A stretch of 64,000 nucleotides of DNA from CAWUEX02 sp038148375 (lineage in GTDB: Bacteria; Pseudomonadota; Alphaproteobacteria; Rhodospirillales; Rhodospirillaceae). A program made the position numbers and the translations under genes. Of this stretch, positions 42,588-52,217 are shown piece after piece (position 1 is the stretch's first letter; every line of letters begins with the position of its first letter). The notes under the pieces were generated by a model. It had not been told where the DNA came from. It ran no database searches and saw only the letters and a list, made by a program, of their open reading frames with translations. The stretch lies in contig JAYQVH010000006.1 of the NCBI GenBank assembly GCA_038148375.1, positions 102,481-166,480 of the forward strand, written 5' to 3'.

Positions 42588-45014
42588 ATGACCTATCGGA
42601 GCAAGATTTTAGCGACGGCGATGACCGTCGCAGCCGGCGTATCCTTCGGCGTTATCGAGCCTGTTGCAGCACAGCAGCTTGCCGTCGAGGAAATCGTCGT
42701 CACAGCACGTAAGCGCGAAGAAAACCTGCAGGAAATTCCGCTGTCGATTTCAGCCTTCACAGTGGATCAGTTGCGTGACCGCGGTATCGACAACATCCAC
42801 GAGCTCGCCGAACTGACGCCGGGCTTCGCCATGGACCGCGGCTTTGGCCGTTTCTTCGACCGCCCGGTCGTGCGCGGCCAATCAAGCATCCTCGGTGGAC
42901 GCAACGCGTCGTTCTTCGTCGACGGTGTTTACGTGAACAATACGATCGCCTCCGGCACGATCGATTCCTTGGAGCGCATCGAAGTGCTGCGCGGTCCGCA
43001 GTCCGCGCTTTTCGGACGCGCGACATTCGCCGGCGCTATTAACTACATCACGAAGCGCCCCTCCGACGAACATGAAGGCGAATTTAACGGCCGTCTCGGC
43101 AGCCACGACGACTACAAGGCCTCTTTATGGCTGAGCGGTCCGGTTGTCGAAGATAAGATGTATTACTTCATCGCCGGCAACTGGGATTACTATGGCGGTG
43201 AATGGAAAAACAATTTGGCGCCCAATCCACCAACCGTTCCGCTGTTCCCGTTTGGCCCAAATCGCATTACCGGCCCGACGCGCGGGGACACCTCCAAGCT
43301 TGGCACTGAAGAAGGCCAAGACCTGACATTAAAGTTCCTGTTTACGCCGAGCGACACGGTCGAATTCGTCGTTAAGGGCACCTACCAGGATATCGACGAC
43401 AGTCATTACCCGCGTACTCTGGTCGGCAAGGATGAGCACAACTGCTTTGCTCCTGTTGCCGGCACGGCGACTCAGAATTCACCCGGATACATATGCGGAG
43501 AAATCGAAGCCCGCGATCCGAATACCGGCAAGCAGCGCCGCGCGGAATTGAACATTCCCGATCTTGAAGATGGCGTGACCAGCCTGTTCGTTGGCCCGGT
43601 CAGTGGCGCGATCGGCGGCCCTGGCCTGCATCGTGAAAGCTATCGCGCCCTCGCGGAGATGACCTTGGATGTCGACGATTGGGAAATCGTCACCCGCGGG
43701 TCGTACAACAGGGATGATGAAACCCAGTCGTTCGATGGCGATACCATCCATGACCGGGCGATTTCCGGCCTTGGCATTCTGCAAACCGATTCTGACCTCA
43801 ACTTTGAAGACTATTCGTTCGAAGCACGCGTCAGTTCTCCTGCCGACGAAGACCTCCGCGGCCTTGCCGGTGTGTATTACTACAACGAAAAGAACAAGGA
43901 TCGTGCCCGTTCCATCGGCGCTTTCGGTCCAGGAAGCTTCCAAGCCGACGGCAGCGACTTCGACACAGACACGGTTGATAACTGGGCCGTGTTCGGCGCC
44001 TTGGACTACGACGTGACTGACGAAGTCACTGTTTCCATTGACGGCCGGTATGCCGAAGACAAGATCGGCACAATCGGGCGCGGCGGCTTGAACGCAAGTT
44101 CGAAATTCAACAGCTTTACGCCGCGTGTGACCGTCGACTATCAGTACACCGATGACAACATGGTGTACGCAAAGGTAGCCAAAGGGAACAAGCCGGGTGG
44201 CTTCAACACGGTCTTCTTTGGCCAGGATATCTCGGAACAGAGCCGTGCCGAAGGGATCGCCGCCGGCCTTGATAAGGTTAACGAGGAAAAAGCCTGGACA
44301 TACGAGGTCGGCACCAAGAATACGTTCCTGGACGGCAGGGCGACGTTTAACGTCTCCGCCTACTATATCGATTGGACCAACCAGCAGCTGACCCAGACCA
44401 TCGACATCATCGATGACAACGGCGCAGCGTCGACGGCCCCTGTCCTGGTTAACCTGGGCGCAACCGAAATCTTCGGCGGTGAAGTCGAAGCGACTTGGGT
44501 AGCCACAGACAACATCACGTTCAATGTTGGCTATGCCCTGGCAGACACGGAGATTAAGGTTTTCAACGATGAAAACCACACCGCCCTTACTGGAGAAGAC
44601 GATCCGGATCTGGTCAACGGCGGCAATGTCTCCGGTAATCAGTTGCCGAAGCAGCCGAAGCATACGGTAAACTTCTCGGGCACCTATCGCGATGAGTTGT
44701 CCGGTGATGCGGATTGGTTCTTCCGTTACGATATGATTTACGAATCCAAGCGCTGGACGGAAACCTCCAATTTCTCCCACACGGGTGACATCTGGCGTTT
44801 GAACCTGCGCCTGGGTGTGGAGGCGGACAACTGGAAGATTACCGGCTACGTCAACAACGCCCTCAATGATCTGACCATGAACAACGTCCTGCGCTTCCGT
44901 GACTATCGCCCGGAAGGCGGCGAGTTCACGCCGTTTGGCCAGCGCTGGCGCGGCTTCTTCCTCAACCAGCCACGTGGCCGCGACTTTGGAGTGGATGTCC
45001 AGTACAGCTTCTAA
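42588..45014 (+). CDS. TonB-dependent outer-membrane receptor
   Basis: An 808-residue outer-membrane active transporter. A signal peptide (ILATAMTVAAGVSFGVIEPVAAQQ region) is followed by a TonB-box-like EEIVVTARKREENL, the plug domain (about 55-165, with IDSLERIEVLRGPQSALFGR) and a 22-strand barrel ending in aromatic YSF. The middle of the barrel includes GNKPGGFNTVFFG, a typical motif. Length is normal and the protein seems intact. Substrate unknown; this type imports carbohydrates, aromatic compounds or metal chelates. It ends with its own terminator, so it is transcribed separately from the DUF1800 cluster. Confidence 0.95.
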   Translation: MTYRSKILATAMTVAAGVSFGVIEPVAAQQLAVEEIVVTARKREENLQEIPLSISAFTVDQLRDRGIDNIHELAELTPGFAMDRGFGRFFDRPVVRGQSSILGGRNASFFVDGVYVNNTIASGTIDSLERIEVLRGPQSALFGRATFAGAINYITKRPSDEHEGEFNGRLGSHDDYKASLWLSGPVVEDKMYYFIAGNWDYYGGEWKNNLAPNPPTVPLFPFGPNRITGPTRGDTSKLGTEEGQDLTLKFLFTPSDTVEFVVKGTYQDIDDSHYPRTLVGKDEHNCFAPVAGTATQNSPGYICGEIEARDPNTGKQRRAELNIPDLEDGVTSLFVGPVSGAIGGPGLHRESYRALAEMTLDVDDWEIVTRGSYNRDDETQSFDGDTIHDRAISGLGILQTDSDLNFEDYSFEARVSSPADEDLRGLAGVYYYNEKNKDRARSIGAFGPGSFQADGSDFDTDTVDNWAVFGALDYDVTDEVTVSIDGRYAEDKIGTIGRGGLNASSKFNSFTPRVTVDYQYTDDNMVYAKVAKGNKPGGFNTVFFGQDISEQSRAEGIAAGLDKVNEEKAWTYEVGTKNTFLDGRATFNVSAYYIDWTNQQLTQTIDIIDDNGAASTAPVLVNLGATEIFGGEVEATWVATDNITFNVGYALADTEIKVFNDENHTALTGEDDPDLVNGGNVSGNQLPKQPKHTVNFSGTYRDELSGDADWFFRYDMIYESKRWTETSNFSHTGDIWRLNLRLGVEADNWKITGYVNNALNDLTMNNVLRFRDYRPEGGEFTPFGQRWRGFFLNQPRGRDFGVDVQYSF

Positions 45015-45039
45015 ACGCACTGAACATCAGAAACGGAGA

Positions 45040-45070
45040 GGGCCGGCTCATTGCCGGCCCTTTTCTTTTG
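45040..45070 (+). terminator. Rho-independent terminator after the TonB receptor
   Basis: GGGCCGGC (45040-45047) and GCCGGCCC (45053-45060) around TCATT, followed by TTTTCTTTT. A strong canonical terminator. Confidence 0.92.
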
Positions 45071-45483
45071 GGCGGGGTTGCGGTTGCACGAGAACCGATT
45101 CGCAAAAAACGAGGCGGCGGAGTGAGGAAAGGCACTTGGCCGGCAAGACGCAACCACTAGTTTTGTCTGCGCGTTATTTTATCGTCTATTGGCGCATCGA
45201 AGTAGCACAACCGTCACCACTTTGAACGCGCCTGTGTGGAAGGAGTATTAAGCTAAGTAAATGCATCAAATGTGGTATCGACTTGTTTTGTCGCCGAGGT
45301 AAGAAACTTAACGGACGCACGAATTGAAAAATTTTCCCATCAATTACTTCGAGAATTACTTTAACTGTACTGCGGCTCATTATGGCCATGGTCCGGTTAC
45401 ATTCTGTTTATTGATTTTTAATAAGCGCGAGCCTACTTTGACTTCACTGAACACGACCTCTGGTTTAGCTGAGTGAGGATCTC
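45071..45483. other. 413-bp intergenic region before the DUF1800 cluster
   Basis: No convincing gene on either strand. It contains a direct repeat AATTACTT at 45342-45349 and 45354-45361 in an AT-rich tract, which may belong to the promoter of the downstream cluster. GAGTGAGGATCT precedes the first ATG. Confidence 0.35.
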
Positions 45484-47100
45484 ATGCTGACAGCTGAACC
45501 GAGCTTTGAGCGTATCGCCTTAAACCGGGTCACTTTTGGGGCCCGGGATGTTGATGAAGCCTATGTCCAGTCTATTGGCTGGGAGGCTTACGTCCAGGAA
45601 CAGCTCAATCCGCCAGACGGCGACGACGATGCCTTGGCCGCCCATTTGGCGGCTCAAACCATGCGCATCACCTATCGCGCTCAAGAGACACCGGAAGGCG
45701 GCTGGCCGGACGTCGATGAAGACCGTCCGCTCGAATACCTCGCCGCCGACACCAAAACCCTGTTCAACATCGCGATTGAGGCAGGGAAAACAGTCTCTTT
45801 TGCGGAGCAGGCCCGCATTCAGCAAGAAGTTTCGGCGGCCAGCTGGATTCGCGCCGTCCATGCCGAATACCAGATTCGCGAGTTCATGGTCGATTTTTGG
45901 CACAACCATTTCAATATCGGCCGCCAAGACAATCCATTTGGATCCGCTACGCTGCCGATTTATGACCGCGATCACATTCGGCCCTACGCGTTGGGTAACT
46001 TCCGTGAAATGCTGGAAGCCAATACGACATCGACGGCGATGCTCCTGTATCTCGACAACGCAGTCAGTCTGGCGAATGTTCCCAACGAGAACTACGCCCG
46101 GGAACTGTTGGAGCTGCACACTCTGGGCGAAGACGCCTATCTGGGCGTCACCTCCGACTTCGGAACCTCGCCGGTGGGTTTCGGCAACAATTTCGGCGTG
46201 AACGCTCCGGGGTTCACCGACGGCGACATCATCGAAGCCTCGCGCGCCCTTTCCGGATGGACTGTTAAGTTCGGACAACAGATCGATTTCATCGGCACGC
46301 GAACTGAACTCACCGGCGAGTTTCTGTACAACCCACTGCAGCACAATACGCAGGCCAACGCGTTCATGGGCGTTCCGCTGCAAAATCTGGATGCCCCCAT
46401 GGAACAAGGCCCCGCCGTGCTTGACATCGCGGCCGCGCACCCGGCAACGGCCGAGTTTATTTGTACGAAACTGGTAAGGCGCATTTTCGGCGACACCGTT
46501 GCTGACGATGTCGTTACCAGGGCAATCAACGCTTGGGTACTGAACCAGGACGCGCCGGATCAGATCAAGAAAGTGATGGAGGCGATCCTGCTGGATGGGC
46601 CTGAAATCGGGGAATTACCCCAGGTCAAGATTCGCCGGCCGTTCGAGCGCCTCATGGCGCTGTACCGGACGACGGATACGGTTATAAACGCCCATCCGTT
46701 CATGAGCGCCTTGCTTGACCCCCTGCACGACGGCATCTTTGCGTGGCCCGGACCCGACGGACGCCCGGATGCAAATGGCTATTGGATGTCGACCTCTTCC
46801 AATCTAACCACTTGGAATTACGCGATTTTCCTCTTCTATTGGGAGGAACTCGTTTCCACGTTTACCGATCAGACACCTTTAGATGTTCAGGATTCAGCGA
46901 TGCAGACCGTCGAATACTGGCTTGGGCGCATGGTTCGTTGCGAACCGGACGGCGATATCGTCACAACATTGACTGAGGATGCCAGCGGTTCCGCTGGTAT
47001 TATGACGGCACTGAATTTCGGGACGGCGGAGAATGTTGAAAACGCATACCGCCGTTTGGCCGCGTTAATCGCAACCACAGAAGCCTTTTCCTACCGCTAG
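45484..47100 (+). CDS. DUF1800 protein, first copy
   Basis: A 538-residue DUF1800 protein. Conserved family pieces: REFMVDFWHNHFNI, NENYARELLELHTLGEDAYLG, ALSGWTVKFG, and a late HPATAEFICTKLVRRIFGD. No N-terminal signal peptide is visible, unlike many members, so how it reaches a periplasmic partner is unclear. DUF1800 typically pairs with DUF1501; its biochemical role is not established to my knowledge. The DUF1501 gene follows after 10 bp. It shares its N-terminal plan (EPSFERIALNRVTFGAR) with the second DUF1800 protein at 48521, so the two are tandem paralogues. Confidence 0.9.
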   Translation: MLTAEPSFERIALNRVTFGARDVDEAYVQSIGWEAYVQEQLNPPDGDDDALAAHLAAQTMRITYRAQETPEGGWPDVDEDRPLEYLAADTKTLFNIAIEAGKTVSFAEQARIQQEVSAASWIRAVHAEYQIREFMVDFWHNHFNIGRQDNPFGSATLPIYDRDHIRPYALGNFREMLEANTTSTAMLLYLDNAVSLANVPNENYARELLELHTLGEDAYLGVTSDFGTSPVGFGNNFGVNAPGFTDGDIIEASRALSGWTVKFGQQIDFIGTRTELTGEFLYNPLQHNTQANAFMGVPLQNLDAPMEQGPAVLDIAAAHPATAEFICTKLVRRIFGDTVADDVVTRAINAWVLNQDAPDQIKKVMEAILLDGPEIGELPQVKIRRPFERLMALYRTTDTVINAHPFMSALLDPLHDGIFAWPGPDGRPDANGYWMSTSSNLTTWNYAIFLFYWEELVSTFTDQTPLDVQDSAMQTVEYWLGRMVRCEPDGDIVTTLTEDASGSAGIMTALNFGTAENVENAYRRLAALIATTEAFSYR

Positions 47101-47110
47101 GAGAGACCAC

Positions 47111-48415
47111 ATGAAACTCACTCGCAGAAATCTTCTGATTGGCGCAACAAGCGGCGCCTTTATGGCCACCGCGGGTCCCGGTCTCCGAGTCTCTATGGCG
47201 GCCAGCGGAACCAGCGATGAAATCCTGGTGGTCCTTTTTGCGCGCGGCGGCATTGATGGCCTGCAACTGGTCGCGCCAGCGAATGAGGAAGCCTACCAAA
47301 TCGCGCGCCCGACGATCGCCGTTGCGGCAACCGGCACCAACCCCGCGATTGCCATGGCAAATGGGATCGATGGAATTGATTTCTTCATGCATCCGGATGC
47401 GCCCGAACTCCATGCCCTGTATTCGTCGGGAGATCTTGCCGTTGTTCACGCGGCTGGAGTCCCGACGGAGAACCGCAGCCATTTCAAGTCCCAGGATATG
47501 ATGGAACGCGGCATGGCTGATGCGGAGACCAACCTGACATCAGGCTGGCTCACCCGGCACATTGAAACCCTGACAACGCCACGCCCCCTGCTCTCAACGG
47601 TTTCAACAGGATCGAGCAATCCAATTTCACTCTTGGGCTACCCCCAAGCCGTCAGCATCCCCGACGTGAACAACTTCAACGTCGCCGGTGGCAGCGTGAA
47701 TGCTCAGGTGATCGCGGCACTAAATTCTGGATCGTCTGATTATCAGTTGGTGGCTCAGCAGACGATCGACGCGATTGAAACGGTCCAAACCAAACTCAGC
47801 GAGATCAACGATGCGGACGACGCAGACGATACCGATGAGGCTGACGAGTCTGCACCCGCGTACACCAACGGACCGCTATCCAACTCACTGCGCAATCTTG
47901 CGACACTGATCAAGATGGACATCGGGCTGGATGTCGCAGCGGTTGACCACGGCGGATGGGACCATCACAACAACCTCATCAATGAGTTCCGCAACCAAGC
48001 GGTCGAGTTGTCTCAATCGCTCGCGGCATTCTGGCAAGACGTGGAAGCGTACCGCGATCGTATTACCGTGGTGATGATGACGGAATTCGGACGGCGTCTG
48101 AATGAGAATGCGAGCAACGGAACAGACCACGGGTCCGCGTCCGTGATCATGGTGTTGTCCGGCAATGCCAACGGCGGCCAATTGTACGGTTCGTGGCCAG
48201 GTATTGCGAGCGGGGATCTCGACAATGGCGATCTCGCTGTGACCACCGACTACCGGCATGTGATCGCCGAAGTGCTCGCCAAGCGGCACAACAGCCCATC
48301 GCTGGATACGGTGTTCCCGACAATCTCGTATGCGCCGCTGGGTCTCATCAACGGCGATGACAGCGCCATAACAGAACCGGCGGTCGCAAACGCGGCAACC
48401 GTTCAGGAAACCTGA
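47111..48415 (+). CDS. DUF1501 protein with Tat signal
   Basis: A 434-residue DUF1501 protein with a twin-arginine signal (TRRNLLIGATSGAFMATAG). It resembles the alkaline-phosphatase/sulfatase-like superfamily and keeps candidate metal ligands in VDHGGWDHHNN, MMTEFGRRLNEN and GTDHGSAS. An acidic Asp/Glu-rich insertion lies near residues 230-250. It should be exported folded to the periplasm. It sits between two DUF1800 genes and probably acts with them. No enzymatic activity can be assigned. Confidence 0.9.
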   Translation: MKLTRRNLLIGATSGAFMATAGPGLRVSMAASGTSDEILVVLFARGGIDGLQLVAPANEEAYQIARPTIAVAATGTNPAIAMANGIDGIDFFMHPDAPELHALYSSGDLAVVHAAGVPTENRSHFKSQDMMERGMADAETNLTSGWLTRHIETLTTPRPLLSTVSTGSSNPISLLGYPQAVSIPDVNNFNVAGGSVNAQVIAALNSGSSDYQLVAQQTIDAIETVQTKLSEINDADDADDTDEADESAPAYTNGPLSNSLRNLATLIKMDIGLDVAAVDHGGWDHHNNLINEFRNQAVELSQSLAAFWQDVEAYRDRITVVMMTEFGRRLNENASNGTDHGSASVIMVLSGNANGGQLYGSWPGIASGDLDNGDLAVTTDYRHVIAEVLAKRHNSPSLDTVFPTISYAPLGLINGDDSAITEPAVANAATVQET

Positions 48416-48520
48416 GTCGAACGATTTAAGTAGCTTCCTACCTGACTCTAGGGGGCTTTTAACTTTCCCAACCCGTCGCCAAGGGTAGGAGGCGGGCGGG
48501 CACATCAGGACGAAACGCCG

Positions 48521-50113
48521 ATGTTGCCCTTAGAACCATCATTCGAACGCCTTGCATTGAACCGTGCGAGTTTTGGCGCGAGGCCTGCCGATGTCGCCTA
48601 TGTCGAACAGGTAGGCTGGAATACCTGGGTCCAGGAACAGCTATCTCCGCCTGAGGGTGACGATTCCGAGCTGGCCACTCTCATCAGTAATGCGACGCTT
48701 CACATTAGTTATCCGGCCAAAGAAACGGCATCTGGAGGCTGGGAGGCCGTTGACGAAGATCGCCCGTTGACGGCGTTGTCCGCCGCGCCGCTGGACCTCT
48801 GGAACCTATACAAACAGCAGAACAAAACCGTGCCCGGCAAAGAGGTGTGGCGTGTCGTGGACGAGGTTGTCGCGGCGACATGGATGCGTACCACTCATTC
48901 TGCATTTCAGGTGCGCGAAGTGATGGTCGATTTCTGGCACAATCACTTCAATGTCGCGGCGAAGGAATCGCCAGCGCTGAGAGTCGGCCTCGCCGCTTAC
49001 GACCGGGACGTCATACGATCATACGTCTTTGGAAACTTCCGCGACATGCTCGAAGCGAACGCGACCAGCGTTTCCATGCTTGTCTATCTCGACAACGCAA
49101 TTAGCTTGCCTGCCACCCCGAACGAGAACTACGCCCGTGAGTTGCTTGAGTTGCACACTTTAGGTGAAGACGCATACCTTGGCCAAACCGACCCCAATTA
49201 CGTTCCAAAAGACGCTAACGGCATTGCCGTCGGTTTTACCGACCAAGATGTCATCGAAGCGTCGAAAGCATTGTCAGGTTGGACGATCGGCTCGGGCAAC
49301 CGTCTGGGCAAACTTGGTACGCTTCCACTGACCGGTGAGTTTCACTGTGAGCCGCTTCTGCATAACTCGGAGGCAGCAACTTTTATGGGCTCGCCCGTGA
49401 AGGGACTGGCGGAACCGATGGCGCAGGGCCAGAGGGTCCTCGATATCGCAGCCCATCACGAAGCGACAGCACATTTCTTGTGCAAGAAAATATGCACCCG
49501 TCTGTTCGGTGACACGCCGCCTCCTGCCGTGGTTGAGGCCGCCGAAGAGACGTGGAAGGCCCACCAGACCTCACCCGATCAACTGCGGCGCGTTATGGAG
49601 ACCATCTTGATGGCACCCGAAATGGGGGACCCAGCCGCAAAAGTCCGGAAGCCATTTGAAAAAACTATATCCTTTTTGCGCGCCGTGGGCGCGACGGTCG
49701 TGCCGCACCGCAGCATGTTCCATGTGCTCAAGGGCTCTCCGGATCAAATATTCGCCTGGCCCGCACCTAACGGACATCCGGACATAAACGGGTACTGGCT
49801 GTCTTCCGCGGTCATGATGAACCAATGGAATGCGCTTCTCACTGTACTCAACCGTCCCATGACAAACGTTTCCATTACAAACGAATCGATCGCGACGAGC
49901 TCGGTTATCGAATTGGTGGAAGATTGGGTCGAACGACTGATCGGATACGAGCTTGCTGATGGCAAAATGACGGCGCTGTTCGACTTCGCGATGAGTCAAA
50001 ACGGAATTCTGACCTATGTCGGCCAGAAAAATGCATCGGCAAAGACGGTCGAGAGCCATCTGCGGCGCCTCGTCGCCCTGATAGCGACGGCAGATGAATT
50101 CGCCTATCGCTGA
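48521..50113 (+). CDS. DUF1800 protein, second copy
   Basis: A 530-residue paralogue of the protein at 45484, with EPSFERLALNRASFGARP at the start, REVMVDFWHNHFNV, and the same NENYARELLELHTLGEDAYLG segment. Divergence elsewhere is considerable. Again no signal peptide is visible. It follows DUF1501 after 105 bp, with a possible local promoter (no terminator seen). The end abuts the convergent TPR gene with no space at all. Probably arose by duplication of an ancestral DUF1800-DUF1501 pair. Confidence 0.9.
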   Translation: MLPLEPSFERLALNRASFGARPADVAYVEQVGWNTWVQEQLSPPEGDDSELATLISNATLHISYPAKETASGGWEAVDEDRPLTALSAAPLDLWNLYKQQNKTVPGKEVWRVVDEVVAATWMRTTHSAFQVREVMVDFWHNHFNVAAKESPALRVGLAAYDRDVIRSYVFGNFRDMLEANATSVSMLVYLDNAISLPATPNENYARELLELHTLGEDAYLGQTDPNYVPKDANGIAVGFTDQDVIEASKALSGWTIGSGNRLGKLGTLPLTGEFHCEPLLHNSEAATFMGSPVKGLAEPMAQGQRVLDIAAHHEATAHFLCKKICTRLFGDTPPPAVVEAAEETWKAHQTSPDQLRRVMETILMAPEMGDPAAKVRKPFEKTISFLRAVGATVVPHRSMFHVLKGSPDQIFAWPAPNGHPDINGYWLSSAVMMNQWNALLTVLNRPMTNVSITNESIATSSVIELVEDWVERLIGYELADGKMTALFDFAMSQNGILTYVGQKNASAKTVESHLRRLVALIATADEFAYR

Positions 50114-52003
50114 TTAAGGCTGGCCGAACTTTTTGACCAAGTCCTCCCGCACCTTAACAAGAACTCCATCCCAGTTTCCTTCGGACGGCTGCCTGTAAAT
50201 GGTGACATCCGGGTACCAGGGAGACATTTTCCGGTCTATTCCCCAGCGCCATTCCGGCACTGACGGGACAATGACCCACACTGGCTTTCCTTGCGCGCCG
50301 GCAATGTGAACCGCCGTATTCGAAATGGAAATGATGTGATCAACGGCGCCGATTTGGGCAGTCGCGGCACAAATATCAGCCATAGGATCAACGGCGTCAT
50401 CGACGTAGACATCAACAGGAGATGATGCGACTTCGGACGCAATGTCACCGTACTGGAGTGACACATAAAATGCATCGCTGGCATGAAGCAGCTGTGTCCA
50501 GCGCTCCAAAGGAAGCGATTTCTCGTCACCGTATGTCGGATTCATACTCGTCCACGCGAGACCAATGATCGGTTTGCCATTGGCGAGCTGTTCATACCGC
50601 GCTCTGATTTCCACAGTAAGCGCGGCATCGGGCTTCAGGAACGGGGTGCGGGGCTCAAACGCCTCTTCCGAAAGCCGACAATGCCTTCCTAAAGACCCCA
50701 GCGCACACTGCGCGCCCATAGTCATGAGCACATCAGCCGGCACACTGTCATAGGCGAAGACGGGACAGCTGAAATTCTGAGAAAACAAATTTACAAGCCG
50801 GGGGTCGACTTCGAGAATGGGCTCCAGCCCTCTAGCAAGAAGTTCAGGCAATTGGCTCGCAAATTGTATCTGATCCCCCAAACCCTGCTCGCCCCACAGC
50901 AAGACCCTTATGTTCGGGACTGCACGGCCGTCCCAAGGCTGCAAACCGCGATCGCGTGACTTATAGTCAAAATCATCAAACAGCCATCGCGCTTCATAGT
51001 CGGCCCAACCCGTCGCCCACTCCCCACGCAAGAGGTTCAGGCGGCTGCGATTGTAAAGCGCACCGCTATGACCGGGATGACTGGACAATGCGGCCTCGAA
51101 ATCCTCCGACGCGCCATCGAAGTTCCCCCGTGACTGGCGGAGTTCACCGCGGTTGGCAAGCGTCTCGATATGGGCCGGCTGCCACTCAAGAACTGCGCTA
51201 TAGAAGGCCTCTGCGGCATCGCGGTCGCCAACTTTTGCGGCGATCAAGCCCAATGTCATTGTCGCCTTTATCCAGTCGGAGGCGCCGATCCCGGCGGCTT
51301 GGCGGGCTCGTTCCAGGGCGAGCATCGCACCATCTATGTTTCCTGCGAGGCGGAGCGTTTCACCCTTATTAAAGAGCGTGCCCGAATCATCTGGCCTGAT
51401 CGAAAGCGCTGCGGCAAAAGATTTAAGCGCCTCTTCGTATTGACCCAAAGCCTTGAACGCGAGACCGCGCGTATTGTGCCCCTCTAACGAGTGCGGATGA
51501 GTTTTCAGCGCACTTGCGGTCATTTGGAGCGCTCGGTCTAAGTCGCCATCGACGATTGCGTAGCGCGCCACATTGATCATCGCGGACGGCAAACTCGAGT
51601 CCATCTCCAGGGCACGCTCAAACGCGCTGCGAGCCGGACCGATTTCACCTGCGGCTTCTTGTGCCATACCCAAATCGTTGAGAATCGCTGCGTCACTGGG
51701 TCGGCGCTTTGCCGCGCGTTGCAAGAACGGAACTGCGCCGGTCGGCTCTCCCTTACTGATGAGAGCCGCGCCTTTGAGCCATAGGGCGTCAACGTTCTGT
51801 GGTTTCTTCTTGAGCACAGAATCGTATGCCGACATAGCCCCATCAAGATCGCCAGCCTTGTGGAGATCCAGACCTTTATTGAGCAGCGCTGTCAGTTTGG
51901 GGGATAGGTTCGTCACACCCACGTCCCGTCCAGTGAAGAGTTGAGGCGTTATACGCGCCATGACAGATTGAATAAACCGGCAATATTTCGGGATTGGACT
52001 CAT
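50114..52003 (-). CDS. TPR protein with glycosyltransferase-like C-terminal domain
   Basis: A 629-residue protein with around nine TPR repeats (residues about 30-330; e.g. AAKRRPSDAAILNDLGMAQE, ALSIRPDDSGTLFNKGETLR) and a C-terminal GT-B-like, heptosyltransferase-related domain with LLWGEQGLGDQIQFASQLPE and ISISNTAVHIAGAQGKPVWV. Probably a protein or polysaccharide glycosyltransferase, or its inactive relative. Start at ATG 52003; another ATG (51961) is possible. It is convergent with the second DUF1800 gene, sharing no spacer. Second TPR-glycosyltransferase in the window, the other being GT41 at 34250. Confidence 0.8.
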   Translation of the reverse strand: MSPIPKYCRFIQSVMARITPQLFTGRDVGVTNLSPKLTALLNKGLDLHKAGDLDGAMSAYDSVLKKKPQNVDALWLKGAALISKGEPTGAVPFLQRAAKRRPSDAAILNDLGMAQEAAGEIGPARSAFERALEMDSSLPSAMINVARYAIVDGDLDRALQMTASALKTHPHSLEGHNTRGLAFKALGQYEEALKSFAAALSIRPDDSGTLFNKGETLRLAGNIDGAMLALERARQAAGIGASDWIKATMTLGLIAAKVGDRDAAEAFYSAVLEWQPAHIETLANRGELRQSRGNFDGASEDFEAALSSHPGHSGALYNRSRLNLLRGEWATGWADYEARWLFDDFDYKSRDRGLQPWDGRAVPNIRVLLWGEQGLGDQIQFASQLPELLARGLEPILEVDPRLVNLFSQNFSCPVFAYDSVPADVLMTMGAQCALGSLGRHCRLSEEAFEPRTPFLKPDAALTVEIRARYEQLANGKPIIGLAWTSMNPTYGDEKSLPLERWTQLLHASDAFYVSLQYGDIASEVASSPVDVYVDDAVDPMADICAATAQIGAVDHIISISNTAVHIAGAQGKPVWVIVPSVPEWRWGIDRKMSPWYPDVTIYRQPSEGNWDGVLVKVREDLVKKFGQP

Positions 52004-52217
52004 TCACCACTGGGCGTCCTCGGTAATGAGCGGATGTGGAAACATAGTGAAAGACGACGTTTCATTGTGAAAGGAGAATTACGTCCGAGCGGGCGACGAA
52101 TTCGCACATTTTTCCCCATAATAATCATATAGTTACATGGTTCTCCTGTACTGAAGTGCCGGCGCACGATTGGCTTGCGCCACACGGAAAATACAGGCCA
52201 TAGGCGAGGACTGAGAC

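Noticed and set aside
43479..45020. A 513-codon open frame antisense to the TonB receptor
   Set aside because: It is a GC-rich shadow of a clear receptor gene and shows no protein-family features.
45520..46440. A 306-codon antisense frame opposite the first DUF1800 gene
   Set aside because: Composition and lack of motifs mark it as a shadow of the plus-strand gene.
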